Assembly (NCBI RefSeq): GCF_016616425.1
Contig: NZ_CP067101.1
Coordinates: 3,968,001 to 4,032,000, forward strand
Direction: 5' to 3'
Length of the DNA stretch: 64,000 bases
DNA from: Bradyrhizobium diazoefficiens
GTDB lineage: Bacteria > Pseudomonadota > Alphaproteobacteria > Rhizobiales > Xanthobacteraceae
Shown in pieces: positions 1 through 8,578 of this stretch (positions are counted from its first letter, which is position 1; every line of letters begins with the position of its first letter). The translations under genes were made by a program, and so were the position numbers. The notes beneath the pieces were generated by a model. It was not told where the DNA came from and ran no database searches. It saw nothing but the letters and a program-made list of their open reading frames with translations.

Positions 1-1155
1 ATTTTGAACCGTTCCGCCGAGAAGCTGATCGGGCACGCCGAATCCGAGACGCTCGGCCATCCGCTCTCCGACGTGCTGCCCGAGCTCGACGAGATGATGA
101 AGGCGGCACGGGAAGGGACCCAGCGTCTGGTGCAAGGCCAGATCACGATCACCCGCGACGGCACCGAGCGCAATCTGTCGGTCCGCGTCAGCGCCGAGAA
201 GAACCAGCCGCACGACAGCTACATCATCACGCTCGACGACATCACCGAGCTGGTCTCGGCGCAGCGCACCTCGGCCTGGGGCGACGTGGCGCGCCGCATC
301 GCGCACGAGATCAAGAACCCCCTGACGCCGATCCAGCTCTCCGCCGAGCGCATCCGCCGCAAGTTCGGCAAGGGCATCACCGAGGCCAAGGACAAGCAGA
401 TCTTCGAACAGTGCACCGACACCATCGTTCGCCAGGTCGACGATATCCGCCGCATGGTCGACGAGTTCTCGCGCTTCGCGCGGATGCCGAAACCGGTGAT
501 GGAGGGCGAGGACGTCGCCGACACCGTGCGGCAGGCGGTGTTCCTGATGAAGGTCGCCCATCCCGAGATCGATATCGAGGCCGAGTTCAAGCAGGACCCG
601 CTGCGGGCGCAATTCGACCGGCGGCTGATCTCCCAGGCGGTCACGAACATCGTCAAGAACGCCAGCGAAGCGATCGAGCAGGTCCCGCCGGAGGAGCTTG
701 CCCAGGAAAACGGAAAGGGTCGTATCGACGTCGTGGTGTCCCGCGAGGGCGAGGACGTGCTGATCGACGTCATCGACAATGGTATCGGCCTGCCCAAGGT
801 GGCCCGCTCGCGGCTGCTCGAACCATACGTCACGACGCGGGCCAAGGGCACCGGCCTGGGGCTGGCAATCGTCGGCCGCGTGCTGGAAGACCATGGCGGG
901 CGCATCGAGCTGAAGGATGCCTCCGACTTCCGCGAAGGGCAGCGCGGCGCCTGGATGCGGATGCGCTTTGCGATCTCCGGGCAACCCGCGAAAGCCGAGG
1001 GCGCCGAACAGGCGCCGGCGGACGAGGCGAGGGCCATCGAATCCGCCAAGGAATCCGGCCGGGATATGGAAACAAACGAGGCGGCGGGCGAAACCAAAGA
1101 GCCCGCCGAAAAGACCAATGATTCAACGAAGATCGAAGCCTCAACAGGCAGCTGA
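1..1155 (+). CDS. ntrY: Nitrogen regulation sensor histidine kinase NtrY, C-terminal part
   Basis: Partial at the left edge; the frame is open to base 1. What remains is the end of a PAS domain (about residues 1-85), a HisKA phosphoacceptor box with His about residue 101 in HEIKNPLTPIQLS, and a HATPase domain with N box NIVKNASEAI, G1 DNGIGLP and G2 GTGLGLAI. The last 55 residues form an Ala/Glu-rich tail. NtrY is a membrane sensor that phosphorylates NtrX in response to nitrogen or redox state; the N-terminal TM and HAMP parts lie outside the window. It stops 17 bases before ntrX, consistent with one operon. Confidence 0.95.
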   Translation: MLNRSAEKLIGHAESETLGHPLSDVLPELDEMMKAAREGTQRLVQGQITITRDGTERNLSVRVSAEKNQPHDSYIITLDDITELVSAQRTSAWGDVARRIAHEIKNPLTPIQLSAERIRRKFGKGITEAKDKQIFEQCTDTIVRQVDDIRRMVDEFSRFARMPKPVMEGEDVADTVRQAVFLMKVAHPEIDIEAEFKQDPLRAQFDRRLISQAVTNIVKNASEAIEQVPPEELAQENGKGRIDVVVSREGEDVLIDVIDNGIGLPKVARSRLLEPYVTTRAKGTGLGLAIVGRVLEDHGGRIELKDASDFREGQRGAWMRMRFAISGQPAKAEGAEQAPADEARAIESAKESGRDMETNEAAGETKEPAEKTNDSTKIEASTGS

Positions 1156-1172
1156 CGAGACAGGCGCGACCC

Positions 1173-2543
1173 ATGGCAAGTGAAATTCTGATTGTCGATG
1201 ACGAGGCAGATATTCGGGATCTCGTAGCGGGCATTCTCGAGGACGAAGGGTTCGTCACTCGCACCGCACGCGACAGCGACACGGCGCTGGCCGAGATCGC
1301 CAACCGCCGGCCGCATCTGGTGTTCCTCGACATCTGGCTGCAGGGCTCTAAGCTCGACGGCTTGCAGCTGCTGGAGCAGGTCAAGAAGGACAACGCCGAC
1401 CTGCCGGTCGTGATGATCTCCGGCCACGGCAACATCGAGACCGCGGTCGCTGCGATCAAGCGCGGCGCCTATGACTTCATCGAGAAGCCGTTCAAGGCCG
1501 ACCGGCTGATCCTGGTTGCGACCAGAGCGCTGGAGAACTCGCGGCTCAAGCGCGAGGTCAAAGAGCTGAAGCAGCTTGCGCCGAGCGCCAGCCAGCTCGT
1601 CGGCCGCTCGCCGAGCATGAACCAGTTGCGCCAGACCATCGAGCGTGCGGCGAAGGCCAACAGCCGCATCCTGATCGTCGGCCCCGCCGGCGCCGGCAAG
1701 GAGCTGGCGGCGCGCACGCTGCACACCGCCTCGGGCCGCGCCGACGGCCCCTTCGTTGTGATCAACGCCGCCGCGATCACGCCCGAGCGCATGGAGCACG
1801 AGCTGTTCGGCATCGAGCAGTCCAACGGCGAACAGCCGCGCAAGCCGGGTGCGCTCGAGGAAGCCCATGGCGGCACGCTGTTCATCGACGAGATCGCGGA
1901 CATGCCGCGCGAGACCCAGAACAAGATTCTACGCGTGCTGGTCGAGCAGTCGTTCCAGCGCGTCGGCGGCACCGCCAAGGTGCAGGTCGACGTCCGGATC
2001 ATCTCGTCGACCGCGCGCAATCTCGAAGAGGAGATCGCGGCCGGCCACTTCCGCGAGGATCTTTATCATCGCCTCTCGGTGGTGCCGATCCGCGTGCCCG
2101 CGCTCTCGGAACGGCGCGAGGACATCCCGGAACTGATCGACTACTTTATGGAGCAGATTTCGGCCGGCAGCGGCCTGCCCAGGCGGCAGATCGGGCAGGA
2201 CGCGATGGCGGTGCTGCAATCGCACGTCTGGCCGGGCAATGTGCGCCAGCTCCGCAACAACGTCGAGAGGGTCATGATTCTTGCGGCGGGCGGGCCGGAG
2301 GTCATCATTACCGCCGACATGTTGCCGCAGGACGTCGGCTCCATGGTGCCGGCGATGCCGACCAGCAACAACGGCGAGCATATCATGGGTCTGCCGCTGC
2401 GTGAGGCGCGCGAAGTGTTCGAGCGTGACTATTTGATTGCACAAATCAGCCGTTTTTCAGGAAATATTTCTCGTACGGCCGAGTTCGTCGGCATGGAACG
2501 ATCGGCGTTGCATCGAAAGTTGAAGGCGCTCGGTGTCGGCTAG
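1173..2543 (+). CDS. ntrX: Nitrogen assimilation response regulator NtrX
   Basis: A 456-residue response regulator. The N-terminal receiver starts LIVDDEADIRD and has its phospho-Asp in VFLDIWLQG (about residue 54). The central AAA+ domain has a Walker A-like GPAGAGKELAA and Walker B GTLFIDEIADMP. A Fis-type helix-turn-helix lies at the C-terminus (SRTAEFVGMERSALHRKLK). After ELFG (about residues 209-212) the GAFTGA loop that contacts sigma-54 in NtrC is replaced by unrelated residues; this is usual for NtrX and suggests it does not act as a classical sigma-54 activator. It is the partner of the upstream kinase, and hfq follows on the same strand. Confidence 0.95.
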   Translation: MASEILIVDDEADIRDLVAGILEDEGFVTRTARDSDTALAEIANRRPHLVFLDIWLQGSKLDGLQLLEQVKKDNADLPVVMISGHGNIETAVAAIKRGAYDFIEKPFKADRLILVATRALENSRLKREVKELKQLAPSASQLVGRSPSMNQLRQTIERAAKANSRILIVGPAGAGKELAARTLHTASGRADGPFVVINAAAITPERMEHELFGIEQSNGEQPRKPGALEEAHGGTLFIDEIADMPRETQNKILRVLVEQSFQRVGGTAKVQVDVRIISSTARNLEEEIAAGHFREDLYHRLSVVPIRVPALSERREDIPELIDYFMEQISAGSGLPRRQIGQDAMAVLQSHVWPGNVRQLRNNVERVMILAAGGPEVIITADMLPQDVGSMVPAMPTSNNGEHIMGLPLREAREVFERDYLIAQISRFSGNISRTAEFVGMERSALHRKLKALGVG

Positions 2544-2845
2544 AACCTTTTCGAGCGAAGTGGTCGCGTAAGAAGCAAGACGCCAAGGCCGCAATCCAGC
2601 ACTCGACGTTGCGGCGACACCTTAGGGATAAGCGAGGAAAATCATCGATTTCGGTAGTTTTTCGGGCAGTACGGCGGGGCTGCCACGCGAAGCGGCTTGC
2701 CTAATAGGCCCACCTGTCCTCTAATCGCACAGTCGTTCCTTCCGAGGGGGATCTCATGAGGAACGGCAACCGGGAGAGGCCCCGAATGTGACAAAGAGGG
2801 CCGCAACCGGCGCAATAAAAAGAAACTCAAAGCGAGAAAAAAACA
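2544..2845. other. Intergenic region ntrX-hfq (302 bp)
   Basis: No gene is seen on either strand. The stretch just before hfq is A-rich and has only a weak purine-rich ribosome-binding site. This is room for an hfq promoter and 5' leader; no specific operator could be assigned by eye. Confidence 0.5.
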
Positions 2846-3094
2846 ATGGCGGCAGACCGCGCACAAAACCTACAGGACACCTTCCTTAACCACGTTCGCA
2901 AAACCAAGACGCCACTGACGATCTTTCTGGTCAACGGAGTGAAGCTCCAGGGCATCGTGACCTGGTTCGACAATTTCTGTTTGCTGCTTCGGCGCGACGG
3001 TCATTCGCAGCTCGTCTACAAGCATGCGATCTCGACCATCATGCCCGGTGCTCCGATCCAGTTGTTCGAGGGCGGCGAGGATCAGCCGGCTTGA
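2846..3094 (+). CDS. hfq: RNA chaperone Hfq
   Basis: An 82-residue Sm-like protein of normal alphaproteobacterial length. The Sm1 motif ([17 protein letters not shown]) and Sm2 motif ([11 protein letters not shown]) are intact, including the YKH residues lining the proximal U-binding pore. There is almost no C-terminal tail. It forms a hexamer that pairs small RNAs with mRNAs; in rhizobia it supports nitrogen-fixation gene expression through nifA (family knowledge). It sits 11 bases upstream of hflX, the conserved hfq-hflX arrangement. Confidence 0.97.
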   Translation: MAADRAQNLQDTFLNHVRKTKTPLTIFLVNGVKLQGIVTWFDNFCLLLRRDGHSQLVYKHAISTIMPGAPIQLFEGGEDQPA

Positions 3095-3105
3095 GAGTGC
3101 TCTGA

Positions 3106-4485
3106 TTGGAACCCCGGAATTTCGACGGGGATGCCGACCGTCCGCAGTCGGCAGGGGCTAAGCAAACGGGGCGGGTGCTGGTCATCGGCCCCTATTTGCG
3201 AGTGCGCGCAGGCAATGCCGACGCGCCATCGGAGAGTCACGTGCTGCGTGATGCCGAGGCCCGTCTCGATGAGGCCGCGGGCCTTGCGCGCGCGATTGAT
3301 CTCGTGGTGGCGGATGCCATCATTGCGCCGGTCAGCCAGATCCGCCCTGCAACCTATATCGGCAAGGGCAAGGTCGAGGAGATCGCCGGACTGATCAAGA
3401 GCCTCGACGTCGAACTCGTGGTGATGGATTGCGCGCTGGCACCAATCCAGCAGCGCAATCTCGAGAAAGAGCTGCACGCCAAGGTGCTGGACCGCACCGG
3501 GCTCATCCTGGAAATCTTCGGCCGCCGCGCCAAGACGCGGGAAGGCTCGCTCCAGGTCGAGCTCGCGCATCTCAACTACCAGCGCTCGCGCCTGGTGCGC
3601 TCATGGACCCATCTGGAGCGCCAGCGCGGCGGTTTCGGCTTCATGGGCGGTCCCGGCGAGACGCAGATCGAAGCGGACCGCCGACTGATCCAGGAGCGCA
3701 TCTCCAAGCTCGAGGGCGAACTGAAGAAGGTGCAGGCGACGCGGCGCCTGCACCGTGCAGGACGCCAGCGCGTGCCGTATCGCGTCGTGGCGCTGGTGGG
3801 CTACACCAATGCCGGCAAGTCGACGCTGTTCAATCGCCTGACGCGCGCCGACGTGCAGGCGGCCGACATGCTGTTCGCCACGCTCGACCCGACCCTGCGC
3901 GCACTCAACCTGCCGCATGGCGGCAAGGCGATGCTGTCGGATACGGTCGGCTTCATTTCCAACCTGCCGACCCAGCTCGTCGCCGCCTTCCGCGCCACGC
4001 TGGAGGAGGTGCTCGAGGCCGACGTCATACTCCATGTGCGCGACATCTCGCATGAGGACGCCGAGGCCCAGCAGAGCGACGTCGACGCCGTGCTGCGCCA
4101 GCTCGGCATCAACCCCGATGACTCGGGCCGCATCATCGAGGTCTGGAACAAGATCGACCGCTACGAGCCTGATAAGCGCGAAGAGCTCTTGAACATCGCG
4201 GCACGCCGACCAGACGATCATCCGGCGATGCTGGTCTCCGCCGTCACGGGCGAGGGCGTCGATGCACTGCTCGCCGCGATCGAGGAACGGTTAGCGGCCA
4301 AGCGCACTACGCTCGATCTCTCCATCGACGCCGCCGACGGCGCCGGCATCAGCTGGCTGCACCGCAATGCCGAGGTGCTGGCCAAGGAACTGCACGACGG
4401 CCGCTTCGACATGACCGTGCGGGTGGACGAGACCAAGCGGGACATCGTGGTGTCGAGGTTCGACGCTGTGCCGCGCGTGGCGTGA
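3106..4485 (+). CDS. hflX: Ribosome-associated GTPase HflX
   Basis: A 459-residue GTPase starting at TTG, immediately after hfq. It has the N-terminal HflX domain, the glycine-rich linker GPGETQIEADRRLI, and a G domain with G1 GYTNAGKSTLFN, G3 DTVGFI and G4 NKID. HflX splits or rescues stalled 70S ribosomes under stress. The TTG start is preferred because the N-terminus has the family pattern and the next in-frame starts would cut into it. It is probably translated from the hfq message, given the 11-bp gap. Confidence 0.95.
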   Translation: MEPRNFDGDADRPQSAGAKQTGRVLVIGPYLRVRAGNADAPSESHVLRDAEARLDEAAGLARAIDLVVADAIIAPVSQIRPATYIGKGKVEEIAGLIKSLDVELVVMDCALAPIQQRNLEKELHAKVLDRTGLILEIFGRRAKTREGSLQVELAHLNYQRSRLVRSWTHLERQRGGFGFMGGPGETQIEADRRLIQERISKLEGELKKVQATRRLHRAGRQRVPYRVVALVGYTNAGKSTLFNRLTRADVQAADMLFATLDPTLRALNLPHGGKAMLSDTVGFISNLPTQLVAAFRATLEEVLEADVILHVRDISHEDAEAQQSDVDAVLRQLGINPDDSGRIIEVWNKIDRYEPDKREELLNIAARRPDDHPAMLVSAVTGEGVDALLAAIEERLAAKRTTLDLSIDAADGAGISWLHRNAEVLAKELHDGRFDMTVRVDETKRDIVVSRFDAVPRVA

Positions 4486-4581
4486 CTGGTGCCTGCTGCC
4501 AAAATCCGGTGATTGCTGCGTATTCTGTTCCTATGGAACGGTGCCATGCCCGCCGAAACAGAGCGAGGGATCCTGCTGCAC

Positions 4582-5409
4582 CTAACGATGCGGCTCCTCC
4601 CGCTTTGCCGCGTTCCACAACGCGTCCATCTCCGCCAGTGAAGCCTGCTCCAGCGTCCGTCCCTGTGCCTCCAGCGCCCGTTCGATATAGGCAAAGCGCC
4701 GCTCGAATTTCGCATTGGTCGCGCGCAGCGCGGCTTCCGGGTCGGCATCAACGTGGCGGGCAAGGTTGACGAGGGCGAACATCAGGTCGCCGGTTTCCTC
4801 CGCCAGCTCCTGCCTCTCATTGCGGTCGAGCGCGGCTTCGATCTCGTCGGCTTCCTCGCGGATCTTTTGCAAGACCGCGCGCGGGTCGTTCCAGTCGAAG
4901 CCGACGGTTGATGCCTTGCGCTGGAGCTCCAAGGCGCGCGTCAGCGCGGGCTGGCCGGCCTTGACGCCCGACAGCAGCGATTTGCGCGACGGCGCGTCCT
5001 CCGGCGGCCGGCGGGCGGCGCGCTCGGCTTTCTCCTCGGCTTTGATGCGGTCCCACACTTCCTTGACGTGGGAGGAGGCGAGATTGCCGTCCTTGTCGGC
5101 GAAGACGTGGGGATGGCGCCGGATCATCTTGCGGGTGATGGCCTCGACGACATCTCCGAACGTGAATGCGTTCTGCTCCGACGCCATCTGGGCGTGGAAC
5201 ACGACCTGCAACAGCAGGTCGCCGAGCTCCTCGCAGAGATCGTCGAGATCGCCGCGGTTGATGGCCTCGACGACCTCATAGGCTTCCTCGATGGTGTAGG
5301 GCGCAATGGTCGCAAAATCCTGCTCGAGGTCCCAGGGGCAGCCGGTCATCGGCGTGCGCAGCGCCGCCATGATCTCGATCAGGCGGGAAATGTCGCGGGA
5401 AGGGGTCAT
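4582..5409 (-). CDS. mazG: Nucleoside triphosphate pyrophosphohydrolase MazG
   Basis: About 275 residues. It begins [17 protein letters not shown] and has the family signature [10 protein letters not shown] followed by EEAYEVVEA, the first metal-binding MazG helix bundle. A second MazG-like domain lies in the C-terminal half ([20 protein letters not shown]). It hydrolyses NTPs to NMP and pyrophosphate, cleaning non-canonical nucleotides. The frame is open 29 codons further upstream, but that extension has no family character, so the ATG at 5409 is used. Convergent with hflX and divergent from queC, with 126 bp between the two starts. Confidence 0.93.
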   Translation of the reverse strand: MTPSRDISRLIEIMAALRTPMTGCPWDLEQDFATIAPYTIEEAYEVVEAINRGDLDDLCEELGDLLLQVVFHAQMASEQNAFTFGDVVEAITRKMIRRHPHVFADKDGNLASSHVKEVWDRIKAEEKAERAARRPPEDAPSRKSLLSGVKAGQPALTRALELQRKASTVGFDWNDPRAVLQKIREEADEIEAALDRNERQELAEETGDLMFALVNLARHVDADPEAALRATNAKFERRFAYIERALEAQGRTLEQASLAEMDALWNAAKREEPHR

Positions 5410-5535
5410 TGCGGGGCAGTCTCCTGGGTCCCCAGCCTTATGCCAAAAGCGGTCCGCCGTTCCCAGCGTGAGCATGGGGAGCGGGCCGATTTCCACCGAT
5501 TGGCGGGCTGGTCGGGCAATGCTAAAGCGCAGGTC

Positions 5536-6249
5536 ATGAGTGACGCATTTTCATCGCAAGCCGCCCTGGTGCTGTTTTCCGGCGGACAGGATTCGACCAC
5601 CTGCCTCGCCTGGGCGCTGAGCCGCTTCGCGCGCGTGGAAACGCTGGGGTTCGACTACGGCCAGCGCCATGCGATCGAGCTGGCCTGCCGCGAGCGGCTG
5701 TTCGACGGCGTGAAAGCGCTGCGCGCGGATTGGGCGGCGAAGCTCGGCGAGAGCCATACGCTGTCGATCCCGACGCTGGCCGCGGTGTCCGAGACCGCGC
5801 TGACCCGCGACGTTGCGATCGCGATGGGCGCCGACGGCCTGCCGAACACCTTCGTGCCGGGCCGCAACCTCGTGTTCCTGACCTTTGCGGCGGCGCTGGC
5901 CTACCGGCGCGGCATCACCCACATTGTGGGCGGCATGTGCGAGACCGACTATTCCGGCTATCCCGATTGCCGCGACGAGAGCATCCGCGCCATGCAGACG
6001 GCGCTCTCGCTCGGCATGGCCAGGACGTTCGAGCTGCATACGCCCTTGATGTGGATCGACAAGGCCGCGACGTGGAAGCTTGCGCAGGATCTCGGCGGCG
6101 ATGGGCTGGTCGATCTCATCCGCGAGCACTCCCACACCTGTTATCTCGGCGAACGCGGCGCGCAGCATGATTGGGGTTATGGCTGCGGGGAATGCCCGGC
6201 GTGCAGCCTGCGGGCGAAGGGGTGGCGGGAGTTCGTAGCGGGGCGATAG
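5536..6249 (+). CDS. queC: 7-cyano-7-deazaguanine synthase QueC
   Basis: About 237 residues. The N-terminal PP-loop ATP pyrophosphatase motif is [14 protein letters not shown]. The C-terminal zinc site is Cys in HSHTCYLG plus [14 protein letters not shown]. It converts 7-carboxy-7-deazaguanine to preQ0 in queuosine tRNA modification. The frame continues open upstream, but the ATG at 5536 gives the family start [17 protein letters not shown]. No other queuosine gene is in the window. A palindromic repeat follows the gene and could act as a terminator. Confidence 0.95.
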   Translation: MSDAFSSQAALVLFSGGQDSTTCLAWALSRFARVETLGFDYGQRHAIELACRERLFDGVKALRADWAAKLGESHTLSIPTLAAVSETALTRDVAIAMGADGLPNTFVPGRNLVFLTFAAALAYRRGITHIVGGMCETDYSGYPDCRDESIRAMQTALSLGMARTFELHTPLMWIDKAATWKLAQDLGGDGLVDLIREHSHTCYLGERGAQHDWGYGCGECPACSLRAKGWREFVAGR

Positions 6250-6263
6250 GACCACACATTCGA

Positions 6264-6367
6264 TGTCATCACCCGCGAAAGCGGGTGATCCAGTACTCCT
6301 TGGCCGGACTTGTTCGCACAATGACCGCCGCGGAGTACTGGATTCCCCGCTTTCGCGGGGAATGACA
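6264..6367. repeat. Compound palindromic intergenic repeat
   Basis: Nested inverted repeats. The outer arms tgtcat/atgaca lie at 6264-6269 and 6362-6367. Inner 12-bp arms atccagtactcc/ggagtactggat lie at 6288-6299 and 6332-6343. Each half carries its own small hairpin, acccgc-gaaa-gcgggt (6271-6286) and ccccgc-tttc-gcgggg (6345-6360). Such REP/BIME-like units recur between genes in Bradyrhizobium and relatives (general knowledge). It lies between the 3' ends of queC and the nitrile hydratase operon, so it could also serve as a bidirectional terminator. Confidence 0.75.
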
Positions 6368-6403
6368 GCGTAAGGCTTGGCAACGAGTGTGCCTCTTACC
6401 GAG

Positions 6404-6781
6404 CTACCGAAAATCCTCCGGCCGCAGCTCGATCGGCTTGCCGTGCGGCGTGCGATCTGCGGCGTGATCCCACGCGTCGCGATAGCGATACAGCGTGTCC
6501 ATCGACGCGACGCCCTTGCGCGCGACGAGGCCTTCCAGCGTGGCGAGCCAGTGCAGATAATAGGTTTCACCCGTATCGGGATCGCCGGCGGCCTGCGCGC
6601 GTTTGATCTCGGAGGCCAAGGCTGCAGCCCATTCCGGCCAGGTGAACACGCCGCGTTCGTGCAGCGTCAATGCCATGGCGAACGCATGCGCTTCCCAGGG
6701 CGCGCGGAACACCGGGCCGTCGTCATCGCGGGGAATGCTCGGGATGGCCGCTGCCGCCGCCGCTGCAAGCGAACTGCCCAT
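6404..6781 (-). CDS. Nitrile hydratase accessory protein
   Basis: About 125 residues, third gene of the nitrile hydratase operon. Its start ATG shares one base with the TGA of the beta subunit. The sequence resembles the N-terminal part of beta subunits (PVFRAPWEAHAFAMALTLHE..FTWPEWAAAL and TYYLHWLATLEGLVARKG), as expected for activator proteins of the P14K/NthE group that load cobalt into the alpha subunit by subunit swapping. An Ala run lies near the N-terminus. Function is inferred from family resemblance and operon position. Confidence 0.85.
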   Translation of the reverse strand: MGSSLAAAAAAAIPSIPRDDDGPVFRAPWEAHAFAMALTLHERGVFTWPEWAAALASEIKRAQAAGDPDTGETYYLHWLATLEGLVARKGVASMDTLYRYRDAWDHAADRTPHGKPIELRPEDFR

Positions 6782-7440
6782 CACGCCGAATCCAGATAGG
6801 GTTCGAACGCGTCGATCGAGACCTTCAGGGTGGGATCGCCATCCTCGCCCCAGAGATCGCGTCCCTCGAACACGACGGTGTAAAGCCACTGCGGATGCTC
6901 GCCGCGCTCCATCGCCGCCGTGTCCGGAAACACGTGGCAGCCATGGTTCAGCTCGACGATGCCAACATGGCCGCGCACATAGCGCGGCAGCCTCGTATGT
7001 GTGGCCGGGTGGATGTTCCTGGCACGCACGCGATCGCCGATGTTGAACCTGGCAGGAGCCGGGGCAGGGCGGGCGAACTTGCCGCGCACCATCACGCGCT
7101 CGACGTTGGCGAGATCGAACTTGCCGTGCTTGAGCGCCTTTCCGGGCTGCATCGCATGGCCGGCAGCGACCTCCTCCCGTGTCAGGTAGCCCTTCTCGAT
7201 TAGCATCTCCTCGAGCCCGAGAAACCATTTCTTGTAGTACGAGCTCGACAGATAGACGTGCGGCGGGATCGTCTCGCGATAGAAGCGCGAGGTGTCGATG
7301 TTGAAGGCGCCCGCCGCGCCCATCGCGCGCACCATGGCGAGGACGCGCGATTCCCAATCGGCGTGAAACATCGGCTCGTTCGGCTCGGGCTCGACCTTGC
7401 CGAACCCGTCCATGCCCCCCATGTCGTGCACGCCGTTCAC
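6781..7440 (-). CDS. nthB: Nitrile hydratase beta subunit
   Basis: About 219 residues. The start is GTG at 7440, giving the classic N-terminus [13 protein letters not shown]. The C-terminal SH3-like domain has the typical stretch [20 protein letters not shown]. The GTG overlaps the stop of the alpha gene by four bases (GTGA), so the two are translationally coupled. The beta subunit pairs with alpha to form the active-site pocket that hydrates nitriles to amides. No amidase gene follows in the window. Confidence 0.93.
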   Translation of the reverse strand: MNGVHDMGGMDGFGKVEPEPNEPMFHADWESRVLAMVRAMGAAGAFNIDTSRFYRETIPPHVYLSSSYYKKWFLGLEEMLIEKGYLTREEVAAGHAMQPGKALKHGKFDLANVERVMVRGKFARPAPAPARFNIGDRVRARNIHPATHTRLPRYVRGHVGIVELNHGCHVFPDTAAMERGEHPQWLYTVVFEGRDLWGEDGDPTLKVSIDAFEPYLDSA

Positions 7441-8063
7441 GACGGGGCTCCCGGCGCTTTCGGGAAACCAGTGCCGATCATGGAATCGCGCGTGACGAGT
7501 TCGGCGAGTTGCTCCTCGCTCCAGCCTTGGGTGCCTTCGGGGCGCATCGGCAGCACCAGGAAGCGCGTCTCGGCGGTGGAATCCCAGACCCGGATCTCCA
7601 TGTCCTTGGGCAGGGTGACGCCGAAATCGGCGAGCACGCCGCGCGGATCCTTCACCGCGCGGGAGCGGTAAGGCGCAGCCTTGTACCAGACCGGCGGCAG
7701 TCCGAGCATTTCCCAGGGGTAGCAGGAGCACAGCGTGCACACGACCATGTTGTGCCGCAGCGGCGTGTTCTCGACCACGACGAGATGATCGCCGACGCGG
7801 CTGACATGGCCGAGCGTGCCGATCGCCTTGGAGCCGTCCTCCAGCAACGCCTGCTTGAACGCCGGATCGGTCCAGGCCTTGGCGACAACGCGCGCGCCGT
7901 TGTGCGGGCCGATCCTGGTCTCATAGGCCTGGATGATGGCGTCGAGCGCGGTGGGCTCGACATAGCCTTTTTCCGTCAGGATCGTCTCGAGCGCGCGTAC
8001 GCGCAGCTCGGTCTCCGACAGCTCGGAATGGTCGTGATCGTGGTGATCGTGATCGTGGCTCAT
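7437..8063 (-). CDS. nthA: Nitrile hydratase alpha subunit, cobalt type
   Basis: About 208 residues. The metal-binding claw is [10 protein letters not shown] (Cys109, Cys112, Cys114). Thr in CTLCSC marks the non-corrin cobalt type; iron enzymes usually have CSLCSC. The post-translationally oxidised cysteines hold Co(III), and the enzyme hydrates nitriles to amides. Residues 3-12 are a striking alternation of His and Asp ([10 protein letters not shown]), which may help acquire metal. The start ATG at 8063 is chosen because it opens this N-terminus; the longer open frame upstream lacks family character. First gene of a three-gene overlapping operon. Confidence 0.95.
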   Translation of the reverse strand: MSHDHDHHDHDHSELSETELRVRALETILTEKGYVEPTALDAIIQAYETRIGPHNGARVVAKAWTDPAFKQALLEDGSKAIGTLGHVSRVGDHLVVVENTPLRHNMVVCTLCSCYPWEMLGLPPVWYKAAPYRSRAVKDPRGVLADFGVTLPKDMEIRVWDSTAETRFLVLPMRPEGTQGWSEEQLAELVTRDSMIGTGFPKAPGAPS

Positions 8064-8181
8064 GAGGCGAAGGATAGGCGCAATGGTCCCTGCCTGTCGA
8101 GTATGCGTTGCAGCGCAATCGGGTCCCATATTCGTGAGACCGGATGTAGGCCAGCATTGCTGCAACGCAGATTGGGAGGCG

Positions 8182-8343
8182 TTGCTGACGGACTACGTGA
8201 AGATCGAAAAGGGCCTCGGACCCGAGCGACGGATTGCCGTGGTGCGTTTCGACTGCGGCGACGGCATCAACGCCCTGTCACCGAAGCGTTGCGGCGGCTG
8301 ACCGCGGCGGCGCGCAGCTTCGAGGACGATGCCGCGACGGGCG
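8182..8343 (+). pseudogene. Enoyl-CoA hydratase N-terminal remnant, frameshifted
   Basis: Translation from 8182 gives [20 protein letters not shown] followed by VRFDCGDGINALSP, the start of an enoyl-CoA hydratase/isomerase. Around 8281 one base appears lost; the reading continues in another frame as EALRRLTAAARSFEDDAAT and then dissolves. The catalytic crotonase core is absent and no clear start codon remains. It lies head-to-head with the nitrile hydratase operon, so it is probably a relic of a former neighbour. Recognition rests on family resemblance. Confidence 0.6.
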
Positions 8344-8493
8344 GTAGACGGCGCCGGCGTCAACCGCCGGCTGCGGCATCATTGATTGTCAGCCTGGACA
8401 TATTCCAATTCTAAAAACATGAATGCTGAATGTGCCTGTCGAGCCGCGCATTGCGCATGAGCGGATTCGTCGCACGTGCTGCGCACATGTCTG

Positions 8494-8504
8494 TAGAAGT
8501 TCTA
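8494..8504. promoter_or_regulatory. Candidate iron-control palindrome upstream of the siderophore receptor
   Basis: The 11-bp odd palindrome tagaa-g-ttcta lies about 75 bp upstream of the TonB-dependent receptor start. It resembles the half-sites of the rhizobial Irr box (ICE), but the usual spacing differs, so this is only a candidate. Confidence 0.25.
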
Positions 8505-8578
8505 ACGTCGTTCCTATCGCACTCTGAAACCGCCTGAGCTAGGGCGAGGCATCAAGAACGATACCGGCAAAGCCGGCA

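Noticed and set aside
219..1868. A 549-codon minus-strand frame opposite ntrY/ntrX
   Set aside because: Fully antisense to two recognised genes and lacking family character.
5068..5535. An N-terminal extension of QueC of about 156 residues
   Set aside because: The extension is antisense to mazG and lacks conserved sequence; the PP-loop start at 5536 fits the family.
6264..6367. Palindromic repeats as a possible CRISPR array
   Set aside because: Units are isolated, have no regular spacer-repeat period and no cas gene is nearby.
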